Origin: Candidatus Limnocylindria bacterium
GTDB taxonomy: Bacteria > Chloroflexota > Limnocylindria > QHBO01
Assembly: GCA_030146365.1 (NCBI GenBank)
Contig: JASLBU010000282.1
Coordinates: 1-12,114, forward strand
Direction: 5' to 3'
DNA length: 12,114 nucleotides
Positions within the stretch are counted from its first letter, which is position 1, and every line of letters starts with the position of its first letter. Below are positions 1 to 6,631 of the stretch, one piece after another. The translations under genes and the position numbers were made by a program. The notes under the pieces are model-generated. The model had not been told where the DNA came from and did not search any database. It worked only from the letters and a program-made list of their open reading frames with translations.

Positions 1-387
1 CGTCACCGCCGAGCCGATGACGGCGAAGGCGACGACGAGCAGGAGCAGAGCGCCGCCGACCAGGGTCGCCCACGAGGGGACATCGCTGGGCATCGGCCGC
101 TGCTCGGCGGGCAGCTGCTGGAGCGATCCCGCTCCGAGCCAGACGGCGAGCGCATCGCCGTCGACGCGGACCTCGACCTCGTCGTCGAGCGGCATGAGCA
201 CCAGGCGCTCGCCCGATGGCAGCTTGTCCGTCGTGAGCAGTGCACGCGCGCGCCCGCCACCCGACTCCCGTACGAGCACGGCGTGGTCGCCTGAAGCCGC
301 GAGTGGCACCGCTTCGATGCGTCCGGCCCGTCCGACCGCAAGGTTCGGGGCGGGCGCCGCCGATGCCGTGCCGAGCGTGGGGTCCAT
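1..387 (-). CDS. Membrane-anchored protein of unknown function (3' end outside window)
   Basis: This leftward reading frame starts at an ATG at 387 and runs off the window, giving the first 129 residues. No family is recognised. The N-terminal 100 residues are soluble, rich in Ala, Gly, Val and Leu, and look like a small beta-rich domain. Residues about 106-127 form a hydrophobic segment consistent with one transmembrane helix, preceded by a Pro-rich linker around 92-104. There is no signal peptide, so the helix probably sits in the middle or near the C-terminus with the N-terminal domain in the cytoplasm. The start lies 13 nt downstream of the oxidoreductase stop, so it is probably the third gene of the VWA-oxidoreductase operon. 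No clear Shine-Dalgarno sequence is seen, and expression may depend on coupling. The missing C-terminus could change the interpretation. Confidence 0.7.
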   Translation of the reverse strand, partial: MDPTLGTASAAPAPNLAVGRAGRIEAVPLAASGDHAVLVRESGGGRARALLTTDKLPSGERLVLMPLDDEVEVRVDGDALAVWLGAGSLQQLPAEQRPMPSDVPSWATLVGGALLLLVVAFAVIGSAVT

Positions 388-400
388 GCGGCCGATGGTA

Positions 401-1315
401 TCAGTCGCGAAGCGCGGCGACGGTCGGCTCGAGGGCGGCGATCGAGGCCTCGGTGATCGGGTCGAGGACGAGCTGCACGTGCCCGATTCCCTCGGCCGCG
501 AACGCCCGGAGGGCCGGCACGAGCGTACCCGGGTCGCCCGGGATGGGGTCGGCATCCGGCTCCGACAGGTCGCCGAGCTGGCGTCCCTGCGCGCCCGGGA
601 AGGAGACGAACAGGGCGACGGTCCTCTCCAGCGTCGCCGGGTCTCGACCGGCCGCACGACACGCCCCGTCCACCCGGTCGCGCAGCAGGCGGTAGCCCTC
701 GACCGAGTTGCCGAACCAGGTGAACCAGGCGTTCCAGCTCGCCACATGGGGCAGCGTGATCCCCAGCATCCGCTCGCCGATGGACCCGACCATCAACGGG
801 GGTCCCTCCGGCCTCGGACCTCGGGGCCGCAGCTCGCTGTGGTCGACCGAGTAGTACGTGCCGCGCACGTCCGTGGCTCCGGTCGTGAGGAGCTCGCGAA
901 TGATGCGGAACGCCTCCTCGAAGCGGCTCACGCGATGGTCGTACGGAAAGCCGAACGCGTCGTAGTCCGGACGGTTCCAGCCGGCTCCCAACCCGAGCAC
1001 CAGGCGCCCGCCGCTGATCTCGTCCACGGTCGCGGCCTTCTTGGCCAGCATGGCCGGCGCGTGAAAGCTCGTCGCCGCGACGAGTGGACCGAGCTCCACG
1101 CGGTGCGTGACGGCGGCAAGGGCGGCGAGCAGCGACCATGCCTCCCACGGGCCCCTCGGCGGCAGACCATCGTCGCGGTACAGCAGGTGATCGCCGACCC
1201 AGACGGAGTCGAGGCCGATGCGCTCCGCGAGCTCCGCCATCCTGCGCAGCTCCGGCCAGCGAACCTCGCGCTCGACCTCCGGAAGCTGGACGCCGACCTT
1301 CAGGCGCTGCGTCAC
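401..1315 (-). CDS. LLM-class (luciferase-like) F420-dependent oxidoreductase
   Basis: The 304-residue product has the TIM-barrel pattern of bacterial luciferase-like flavin/F420 oxidoreductases: an N-terminal strand (KVGVQLPEVE, about 6-15), an AERIGLDSVWVGDH segment (30-43), a VELGPLVAATSFHAPAMLAK segment (73-92), DEISGGRLVLGLGAGW (98-113) and GPPLMVGSIGERML (171-184). The family uses reduced F420 or FMN as a soluble hydride carrier. The substrate cannot be read from sequence, and FMN use is not excluded. The start is a GTG placed 1 nt after the TGA of the upstream VWA gene, which strongly suggests translational coupling. A membrane-protein gene follows after 13 nt. Length is normal for the family (about 280-340) and all recognisable blocks are intact. 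The family call is secure, the cofactor likely, and the physiological reaction unknown. Confidence 0.9.
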   Translation of the reverse strand: MTQRLKVGVQLPEVEREVRWPELRRMAELAERIGLDSVWVGDHLLYRDDGLPPRGPWEAWSLLAALAAVTHRVELGPLVAATSFHAPAMLAKKAATVDEISGGRLVLGLGAGWNRPDYDAFGFPYDHRVSRFEEAFRIIRELLTTGATDVRGTYYSVDHSELRPRGPRPEGPPLMVGSIGERMLGITLPHVASWNAWFTWFGNSVEGYRLLRDRVDGACRAAGRDPATLERTVALFVSFPGAQGRQLGDLSEPDADPIPGDPGTLVPALRAFAAEGIGHVQLVLDPITEASIAALEPTVAALRD

Positions 1316-1316
1316 G

Positions 1317-3350
1317 TCACGCGACCCGCTTCGTCTTCTTGCTCACGTAGTCGACGAGCACGTACTCGCCAAGGTGCTCCGGCTCGACGTAAAAGGCCCG
1401 TCCGCGATTGATGCGGGACATCAGGTCTACGAACTCGGACAGGTACCGCGACCGCTCGAGCATGAAGGTGTTGATCACGATGCCCTCGCGGGTGCATCGA
1501 CCGACCTCGCGCAGCGTGGATTGCACGGTGCGAAGCGTCGGGGGGTACGCGAACTCGACCTGCCCCTGCTCGATGTGCGCGGTCGGCTCCCCATCGGTGA
1601 TCACCACGATCTCCTTGTTCCCGCCGGTCGACCGGCCGAGCAGCTGTCGGGCGATGATGAGGGCGTGCTGGAGGTTGGTCCCGTACTCGAACTCGTACGG
1701 GCTGAGGGTGGGGATGCTCTCCGGCTTCAGCTGTCGGGCGTAGTAGGCGAACCCGACGACGTACAGCCGATCACGGGGATATTTGGTGTGGATGAGCGTA
1801 TGGAGCGCCATGGCGACCTTCTTCGCGGCCGAGGAGCAGCCCCGCAGCAGCATCGACCGGCTCATGTCGAGCAGCAGCACGGTGGACGAGGTCGTCGTCT
1901 CCTCCGAACGGCTGACCTCGAAGTCCGCCGCGCCGATGCGGACAGGCGTGCCTGACCCGGAGCGTGCCATGGCGTTGAACAGGGTGCGGTTGATGTCGAT
2001 CGCGAACGGGTCACCGAACTCGTAGGGCTTCGTCTCATCGGTCGGCTCGCCACCTCGACCGGCCTGCGGCATGGCGTGGCCACCGAAGCCCTCGCGGCGC
2101 AGTCTGCCGAAGATGTCGGTCAGCGCGCGCATGCCGAGCTTGCGTGCGGCTCGCGGCGTGAGCTCCAGCCGGCCGCCCTCCTGGTCGAGGTAACCGGCCT
2201 CCGTCAGCGTGCGCGTCAGCTCGCGCAGCTGCTCCAGATCGTCGATCGCGTCGTCGCCCGCCAGGCTGCGCAGGGCCTCGGTGTCAACCTTCTCGAGGGC
2301 GTCGGGGTCACGGGCCGCACCCAGCGCCTCCTCCATGGCGTCGTACTGCTGCTGCCGGTCGATCGCGGCCAGCGCATCGGCGAGGCCCATCGGCGCGTCG
2401 CCCTCGAACGGATACGGCTCACCGAATGGAAGATCGGGTCGCGCGGCCTGGAGGTTCCCGGCGAGGCGGGCCATGTCGATCTTGAGCCGGTCGTCGCGCA
2501 GGAGATCGTCCATGAGGTCGCGGAGCTCGTCGCGCATCTCGGGCGACATGCTGTTGAGGAGCGAGGCCATCTGCGATGCCTGGCGATGGAGGTGCTCGAT
2601 CAGCGCGTCGGTGTCCTGGATGCCGGGCGGGAAGTACTGCCCGTGCCTGGCCATGAAGGCACTGAAGTCCGCCGTGGTATCGGCGCCGGTGGCGTGCTTC
2701 TCCAGCAGCGCGTTGAGGTCGCGGACCATGTCCCGTACCCCGACAAGGTCCTCGGGAGTGATCTTCTCGACCCCCTCCTTCATGCCCTGGAAGTACGTCT
2801 GCAGCATCTGCTGCCGCAGCTCGTCGGTCAGCTCGTTGAAGGCGTCGCGTGCGCCATCGTCCATGAACTCGTAGTCCCGCAGGCCGTTCAGGCGTCCGGC
2901 GAGGTTGTCCGGCAGCGCGTCCAGCCGGTACTCCCGCTGCCGGGTTGTGCGCCGCATCACCTGCTCCGCCATCCTCGCCTGGTCCTGCTCCGTCCCAGGT
3001 GGCGCGTCGAGCGCCCGCTGCTCCGCCTCGCGCATCCGTCGCTCGAGCCCGCTGCGCTCCTGGTCGAGGATCTCCCCGAGCCGCCGGTTGACGTCATCCA
3101 GCACCCCGTCGAGGTTCGCCCGCTCCAGCTCCTCCTGCCGGCGCGCGCGGAGACGCTCCATGATGCGTCGCAGGCCCGGAACGTCGCCGCCGCGCGTACC
3201 TCGCAGGCCGCGCTGCATGAGGCGCTGGAGGGCCCGCCGCACGTCCCCCTCGGCCAGGATGTCGTCGGAGAGGGCGTCGAGCACGTCGTCCGCGTCGAAG
3301 GCCGGCAGCTGCTGGCTGCCGTCCCATCGCGAATAGCGGAAGGTGCTCAT
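1317..3350 (-). CDS. VWA-domain (MIDAS) protein with long helical N-terminal region
   Basis: The 677-residue product has a C-terminal von Willebrand A domain (about 488-665) with a complete metal-ion-dependent adhesion site: D495-x-S497-x-S499 in LLLDMSRSM, T558 in EYGTNL and D586 in VITDGEPT. Residues 20-445 are highly charged and helical, rich in Arg, Glu, Leu and Met, with possible coiled-coil stretches around 60-140 and 160-290. There is no signal peptide or membrane segment, so it is probably cytoplasmic. Size and layout match an actinobacterial family of about 670 residues usually found beside a Mg-chelatase/MoxR-type AAA+ ATPase (Rv0959 of Mycobacterium tuberculosis, from memory). Such pairs are thought to act as chaperone-like machines. 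No ATPase gene lies in this window. The start at 3350 has no Shine-Dalgarno sequence, but TACGCT lies 8 nt upstream, suggesting a leaderless operon mRNA. Confidence 0.9.
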   Translation of the reverse strand: MSTFRYSRWDGSQQLPAFDADDVLDALSDDILAEGDVRRALQRLMQRGLRGTRGGDVPGLRRIMERLRARRQEELERANLDGVLDDVNRRLGEILDQERSGLERRMREAEQRALDAPPGTEQDQARMAEQVMRRTTRQREYRLDALPDNLAGRLNGLRDYEFMDDGARDAFNELTDELRQQMLQTYFQGMKEGVEKITPEDLVGVRDMVRDLNALLEKHATGADTTADFSAFMARHGQYFPPGIQDTDALIEHLHRQASQMASLLNSMSPEMRDELRDLMDDLLRDDRLKIDMARLAGNLQAARPDLPFGEPYPFEGDAPMGLADALAAIDRQQQYDAMEEALGAARDPDALEKVDTEALRSLAGDDAIDDLEQLRELTRTLTEAGYLDQEGGRLELTPRAARKLGMRALTDIFGRLRREGFGGHAMPQAGRGGEPTDETKPYEFGDPFAIDINRTLFNAMARSGSGTPVRIGAADFEVSRSEETTTSSTVLLLDMSRSMLLRGCSSAAKKVAMALHTLIHTKYPRDRLYVVGFAYYARQLKPESIPTLSPYEFEYGTNLQHALIIARQLLGRSTGGNKEIVVITDGEPTAHIEQGQVEFAYPPTLRTVQSTLREVGRCTREGIVINTFMLERSRYLSEFVDLMSRINRGRAFYVEPEHLGEYVLVDYVSKKTKRVA

Positions 3351-3358
3351 GTGTCGCC

Positions 3359-3387
3359 AGCGTATGCCGATTCCGATGTACCGTCCA
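3359..3387 (-). promoter_or_regulatory. Putative promoter of the VWA operon, leaderless-type
   Basis: Reading leftward, a -35-like TGGACG (3387-3382) is followed by a 17-nt spacer and a -10-like TACGCT (3364-3359). The ATG at 3350 starts 8 nt after the -10, so the transcript would begin at or within 1-2 nt of the start codon. No Shine-Dalgarno sequence is present. The same TACGCT hexamer occurs in the divergent 5987-6014 region. The assignment rests on spacing and a four-of-six match at -35. Confidence 0.45.
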
Positions 3388-3470
3388 CGGCGGCCGTTCT
3401 GACACGACGTGGCACCTTCGGTGCGCCGACGATGGCGGTGGCGTGGACGATCTGCGCGACCGGGTCGTCG

Positions 3471-4046
3471 TCAGCCGAGAGGCCGGGCCGCGTCCATCAG
3501 GAGCGGGAGCGGGACGGGCTCGCCAGGCGGGTCGGGTGGATCGGTGAGGCGCATCCCGTACCACGCCACGTCGCGCCATGCACCGAACTTGTACCCGACT
3601 CCCCGGTACACGCCGACCAGCGACATGCCGATCGCCTCGTGGAGCGCCACGCTCGCGGCGTTCGGCAGTGCGACGCCTGCGTACGCGTTCACGAATCCCT
3701 GCCGACGCACAATGGCGAGCAGTTCCGCATACAGTGCGCGAGCGATGCCCCGGCCGTGGTGGGCGGGGTCCACGTACACGGAGATGTCGACCGACCAGCG
3801 GTACCCCGCTCGCTCATGGTGCGGTCCGGCGTAGGCGTATCCCACCACGCGCTCGGTTGCGCCATCGACCGCGACCATCCAGGGCAAGCGCTCGAGAATG
3901 CCGTGCATGCGTGCGGACATCGCCGCCGGCGGCGGAGCGTCCGCCTCGAACGACGCCACGCCGTTCTCGACCGCGGCGCGATAGATGGCCGCCACGGCCG
4001 GGGCGTCAGCGTCGGGATCGGCGAGGCGGAAGGTGTAGGGGCTCAT
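3471..4046 (-). CDS. GNAT N-acetyltransferase, phosphinothricin acetyltransferase-like
   Basis: The chosen start at 4046 gives 191 residues, normal for PAT/Bar-type GNAT enzymes (about 170-190). An open frame continues upstream to 4235, but that extension would overlap the divergent gene at 4168 and lacks family similarity. The core is the acetyl-CoA site SVYVDPAHHGRGIARALY (89-106), with the H-x-G-R-G loop at 97-100. PAT-typical blocks follow: AYAGPHHERAGYRWSVDIS (71-89), LPNAASVALHEAIGM (127-141) and VGYKFGAWRDVAWY (150-163). The family acetylates the amino group of glutamate-like compounds such as phosphinothricin or methionine sulfoximine, and other amine substrates are possible. The position of the catalytic Glu in the PAT WTVE motif is Asp87 here. 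It is transcribed toward the VWA gene but separated from it by 120 nt that contain a promoter candidate, so it is probably a separate unit. Confidence 0.88.
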   Translation of the reverse strand: MSPYTFRLADPDADAPAVAAIYRAAVENGVASFEADAPPPAAMSARMHGILERLPWMVAVDGATERVVGYAYAGPHHERAGYRWSVDISVYVDPAHHGRGIARALYAELLAIVRRQGFVNAYAGVALPNAASVALHEAIGMSLVGVYRGVGYKFGAWRDVAWYGMRLTDPPDPPGEPVPLPLLMDAARPLG

Positions 4047-4167
4047 CGGCTCACATGCTGGCGGAAGCTGGGGTGGCTTTGCAGCGGCCATGGCCGCGCG
4101 GGCACGTCGAGCGTTGGGCGCTCGGCACAAGCGCCGAGGCGGCACGCTGAATGCTCTTCTGACCAGC
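4047..4167. promoter_or_regulatory. Divergent intergenic region between GNAT and DUF2171-like genes
   Basis: These 121 nt separate two divergent starts and must hold both promoters, but no convincing -35/-10 pair stands out on either strand. They do contain overlapping inverted repeats: CTCGGC (4121-4126) with GCCGAG (4133-4138), and GGCGCT (4117-4122) with AGCGCC (4130-4135). The two stems share bases, so only one can form at a time. They could be an operator or simply GC-rich chance. Confidence 0.35.
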
Positions 4168-4521
4168 ATGAGCACGAATGACATCCACGGCATCGAGGCG
4201 GGTTGGTCAGTCAAGACGCGGGACGGCGCGGACATCGGGTCGGTGGAGGAGACGACCGATCGCTACATCCTGGTCAAGTCGGGCCTCATCAACACCGAGC
4301 ATCGGTACCTGCCGGCCGCAACGCTGGCGCACGTGCGGCCTGAGATGAAGGACATCGGTGTTTCGCTCAGCAAGGAGGACATCGACGCGGGCGACTGGTC
4401 GCAGGAGCCGATCGAGCCGCCCCGAACCGAGGGTGCGCCCCTGAACGAGGACGTCTACGACGAGACGGATCCGATCGCGAGCTCGACGGTCCGCGATCCG
4501 GAGAAGCCGGCCACCCTCTAG
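4168..4521 (+). CDS. Small PRC-barrel/DUF2171-like protein
   Basis: The 117-residue product starts with a compact beta-rich region (about 8-70): GWSVKTRDGADIGSVEE (12-28), then DRYILVKSGL (31-40), a HRYLPAATLAHV segment (45-56) and a closing VSLSKEDIDAG (65-75). This order of DG-x-x-IG-x-V turn, ILV strand, YLP and AxxLxxV is typical of PRC-barrel and DUF2171 proteins, small domains often linked to stress proteins or ribosome maturation. The C-terminal 40 residues are acidic, Pro-rich and probably disordered. The start at 4168 was chosen because the PRC-like fold begins soon after it. The open frame upstream to 4090 adds only an Arg-rich stretch unlike the rest. No clear Shine-Dalgarno sequence is visible. 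It converges on the helicase with 22 nt between stop codons. The fold call is fairly secure, the function unknown. Confidence 0.78.
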   Translation: MSTNDIHGIEAGWSVKTRDGADIGSVEETTDRYILVKSGLINTEHRYLPAATLAHVRPEMKDIGVSLSKEDIDAGDWSQEPIEPPRTEGAPLNEDVYDETDPIASSTVRDPEKPATL

Positions 4522-4537
4522 CGCCCAGAGTGGGCGC
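4521..4537. terminator. Hairpin between convergent genes
   Basis: A perfect 7-bp stem, GCGCCCA (4521-4527) with TGGGCGC (4531-4537) and a GAG loop, fills most of the 22-nt gap between the converging stops at 4521 and 4544. There is no U-tract on either strand, so it may act as a weak or bidirectional transcript end or only block read-through and exonucleases. Confidence 0.4.
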
Positions 4538-4543
4538 GCGGCC

Positions 4544-5848
<1,305 letters not shown>

Positions 5849-5986
5849 GGGAAAGGACTCCTGACGTGGCCCTCCCGCGACGCGTTCGGCGAGCGGGGCC
5901 CGGTCAGGGCGGTGGGGTGTGATCGAGTTCGGACTTACGATGGCCGTGGCGCTGACCGGAGCGCCAATCGAACAGATGTACGAGTG

Positions 5987-6014
5987 AGCGTAGCACAGCC
6001 GCGCAGTGTACGCT
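5987..6014. promoter_or_regulatory. Palindromic divergent promoter candidate (AGCGTA-N16-TACGCT)
   Basis: A TACGCT hexamer lies on the plus strand at 6009-6014 and its exact inverted copy at 5992-5987 on the minus strand, with GTG and CAC extending the arms inward. The rightward -10 would give a leader of about 18 nt for the gene at 6039. The leftward -10 would give a UTR of about 130 nt for the helicase. Neither side has a good -35. Each -10 falls where the other promoter's -35 should be, so the two could not be occupied together. An operator palindrome is an alternative reading. Confidence 0.4.
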
Positions 6015-6038
6015 GGTGACCCCACCTGAAAGGCGGCT

Positions 6039-6380
6039 ATGACCGACCGATGCATTCACGGGTTCGAGGCGCAGACGTGTGCCTCCTGCCGCCGTTGTCC
6101 ACATGGAATCCTGGAATCGCGCTGCGGCGTCTGCGCACCACGAACCGCCCGCGAGGCGACGATCATGCTGGCCAATGACGCTCCCCGGCCCTCGGAGGAG
6201 CACCGCGGCTACGAGATCCTCTACGTCGCCGGTGAGCGCAGCTGGTACTACCGCCCGGACCCCGACGCTCCCATCTCGAACGTCTCGTTCCGCTCGCAGT
6301 TCCAGGCTCGCCGCGCCATCGACCAGCTGCTCGATGCGCCTGCCCCGGTGGCATCCGGCGGCAAGAAGAAGAAGCGCTAG
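6039..6380 (+). CDS. Small protein with tandem zinc-binding-type Cys/His motifs
   Basis: This 113-residue protein is not recognised by name. Its first 32 residues are two aligned units with identical spacing: C5-x-H7-G-x5-C14-x2-C17 and C20-x-H22-G-x5-C29-x2-C32. Six Cys and two His in this arrangement suggest that each unit binds a metal, probably zinc, possibly one ion per C-H-C-C set. Residues about 55-100 form a second module with YEI, a W69-Y-Y strand and an amphipathic helix F84-x5-ARRAI. The protein ends in a Lys-rich tail (KKKKR) that may bind nucleic acid. The ATG at 6039 has GAAAGGCGG just upstream as Shine-Dalgarno. There is no signal peptide, so it is probably cytoplasmic. It is divergent from the RNA helicase, which weakly suggests an RNA-related role. 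Metal binding is inferred from the motif only. Confidence 0.8.
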   Translation: MTDRCIHGFEAQTCASCRRCPHGILESRCGVCAPRTAREATIMLANDAPRPSEEHRGYEILYVAGERSWYYRPDPDAPISNVSFRSQFQARRAIDQLLDAPAPVASGGKKKKR

Positions 6381-6398
6381 GCCGCTTTCCAGCCTAGC
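6376..6398 (+). terminator. Hairpin at the stop of the tandem Cys/His gene
   Basis: GCTAGGC (6376-6382) pairs perfectly with GCCTAGC (6392-6398) across a 9-nt loop. The stem includes the TAG stop codon. No U-tract follows, so it is a weak Rho-independent terminator candidate or an mRNA-stabilising hairpin. Confidence 0.35.
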
Positions 6399-6435
6399 CA
6401 CTGGCGCCACCGGAGAGCCGGCCGCGGCAATCGGC

Positions 6436-6465
6436 TTGCTGGTCCGGCGAGCAGGCCGGTATGGT
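6436..6465 (+). promoter_or_regulatory. Possible promoter for the repeat surface protein
   Basis: TTGCTG (6436-6441) and TATGGT (6460-6465) are separated by 18 nt, a possible sigma-70-type promoter. It would start transcription near 6472 and give a leader of about 160 nt. The match is modest, and the gene could also be read from the promoter upstream of 6039. Confidence 0.3.
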
Positions 6466-6596
6466 CCGGTCCCTTCGGGTGGGGCCGGTAGCCCATTCGT
6501 TCCCGGCTACGAGGACGAATGGATGAGCCCCGACCGTCCCCACTGGCAGTCCGCGTGCTTCTGTCGCCCGTCCGAACGACCACCCCACAGGGGGCT
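6466..6596 (+). ncRNA. Structured 5' leader with possible pseudoknot or switch
   Basis: A hairpin of CCGGTCCC (6466-6473) with GGGGCCGG (6481-6488) is followed by two interleaved helices: GTAGCC (6488-6493) with GGCTAC (6505-6510), and CATTCGT (6494-6500) with ACGAATG (6515-6521). The interleaved order is that of an H-type pseudoknot, or of two mutually exclusive hairpins. Further on, AGCCCC (6526-6531) can pair with GGGGCT (6591-6596), in competition with a local CCCC-ACA-GGGG hairpin (6583-6593). I do not recognise a known riboswitch class. GC-rich sequence forms stems by chance, but the AT-containing 7-bp and 6-bp arms are less likely by chance. Confidence 0.35.
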
Positions 6597-6613
6597 GGCG
6601 ATATCCAACGGAT

Positions 6614-6620
6614 AGGGAGA
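6614..6620 (+). promoter_or_regulatory. Ribosome binding site of the repeat surface protein
   Basis: AGGGAGA ends 11 nt before the ATG at 6632. It is one of the few good Shine-Dalgarno sequences in the window and supports that start. The site lies about 18 nt downstream of the 6591-6596 helix arm, so leader folding could affect its access. Confidence 0.65.
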
Positions 6621-6631
6621 ATCACGCCATC

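Noticed and set aside
17..1411. Long plus-strand open frame (464 codons) opposite the LLM oxidoreductase and the end of the VWA gene
   Set aside because: Its product is Arg-rich with no domain pattern, while the opposite strand encodes intact conserved families. Stop codons are rare in antisense frames at this GC content.
3412..3424. Small hairpin GCACC-TTC-GGTGC downstream of the PAT-like gene
   Set aside because: It has only 5 bp and no U-tract, and such stems are expected by chance at this GC content. It is too weak to call a terminator.
2076..4181. 701-codon plus-strand open frame opposite the VWA and PAT-like genes
   Set aside because: It is antisense to two real genes across their intergenic gap. 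The translation is low-complexity and has no motif.
4047..4235. Upstream extension of the PAT-like acetyltransferase to 4235
   Set aside because: The added 63 residues overlap the start of the divergent 4168 gene and have no family similarity. Normal family length is reached from 4046.
6381..6631. Known riboswitch classes (cobalamin, c-di-GMP-I, glycine, TPP) in the leader
   Set aside because: Short fragments such as GCCACTG or GGAGAG appear, but the required conserved boxes are absent or in the wrong order.
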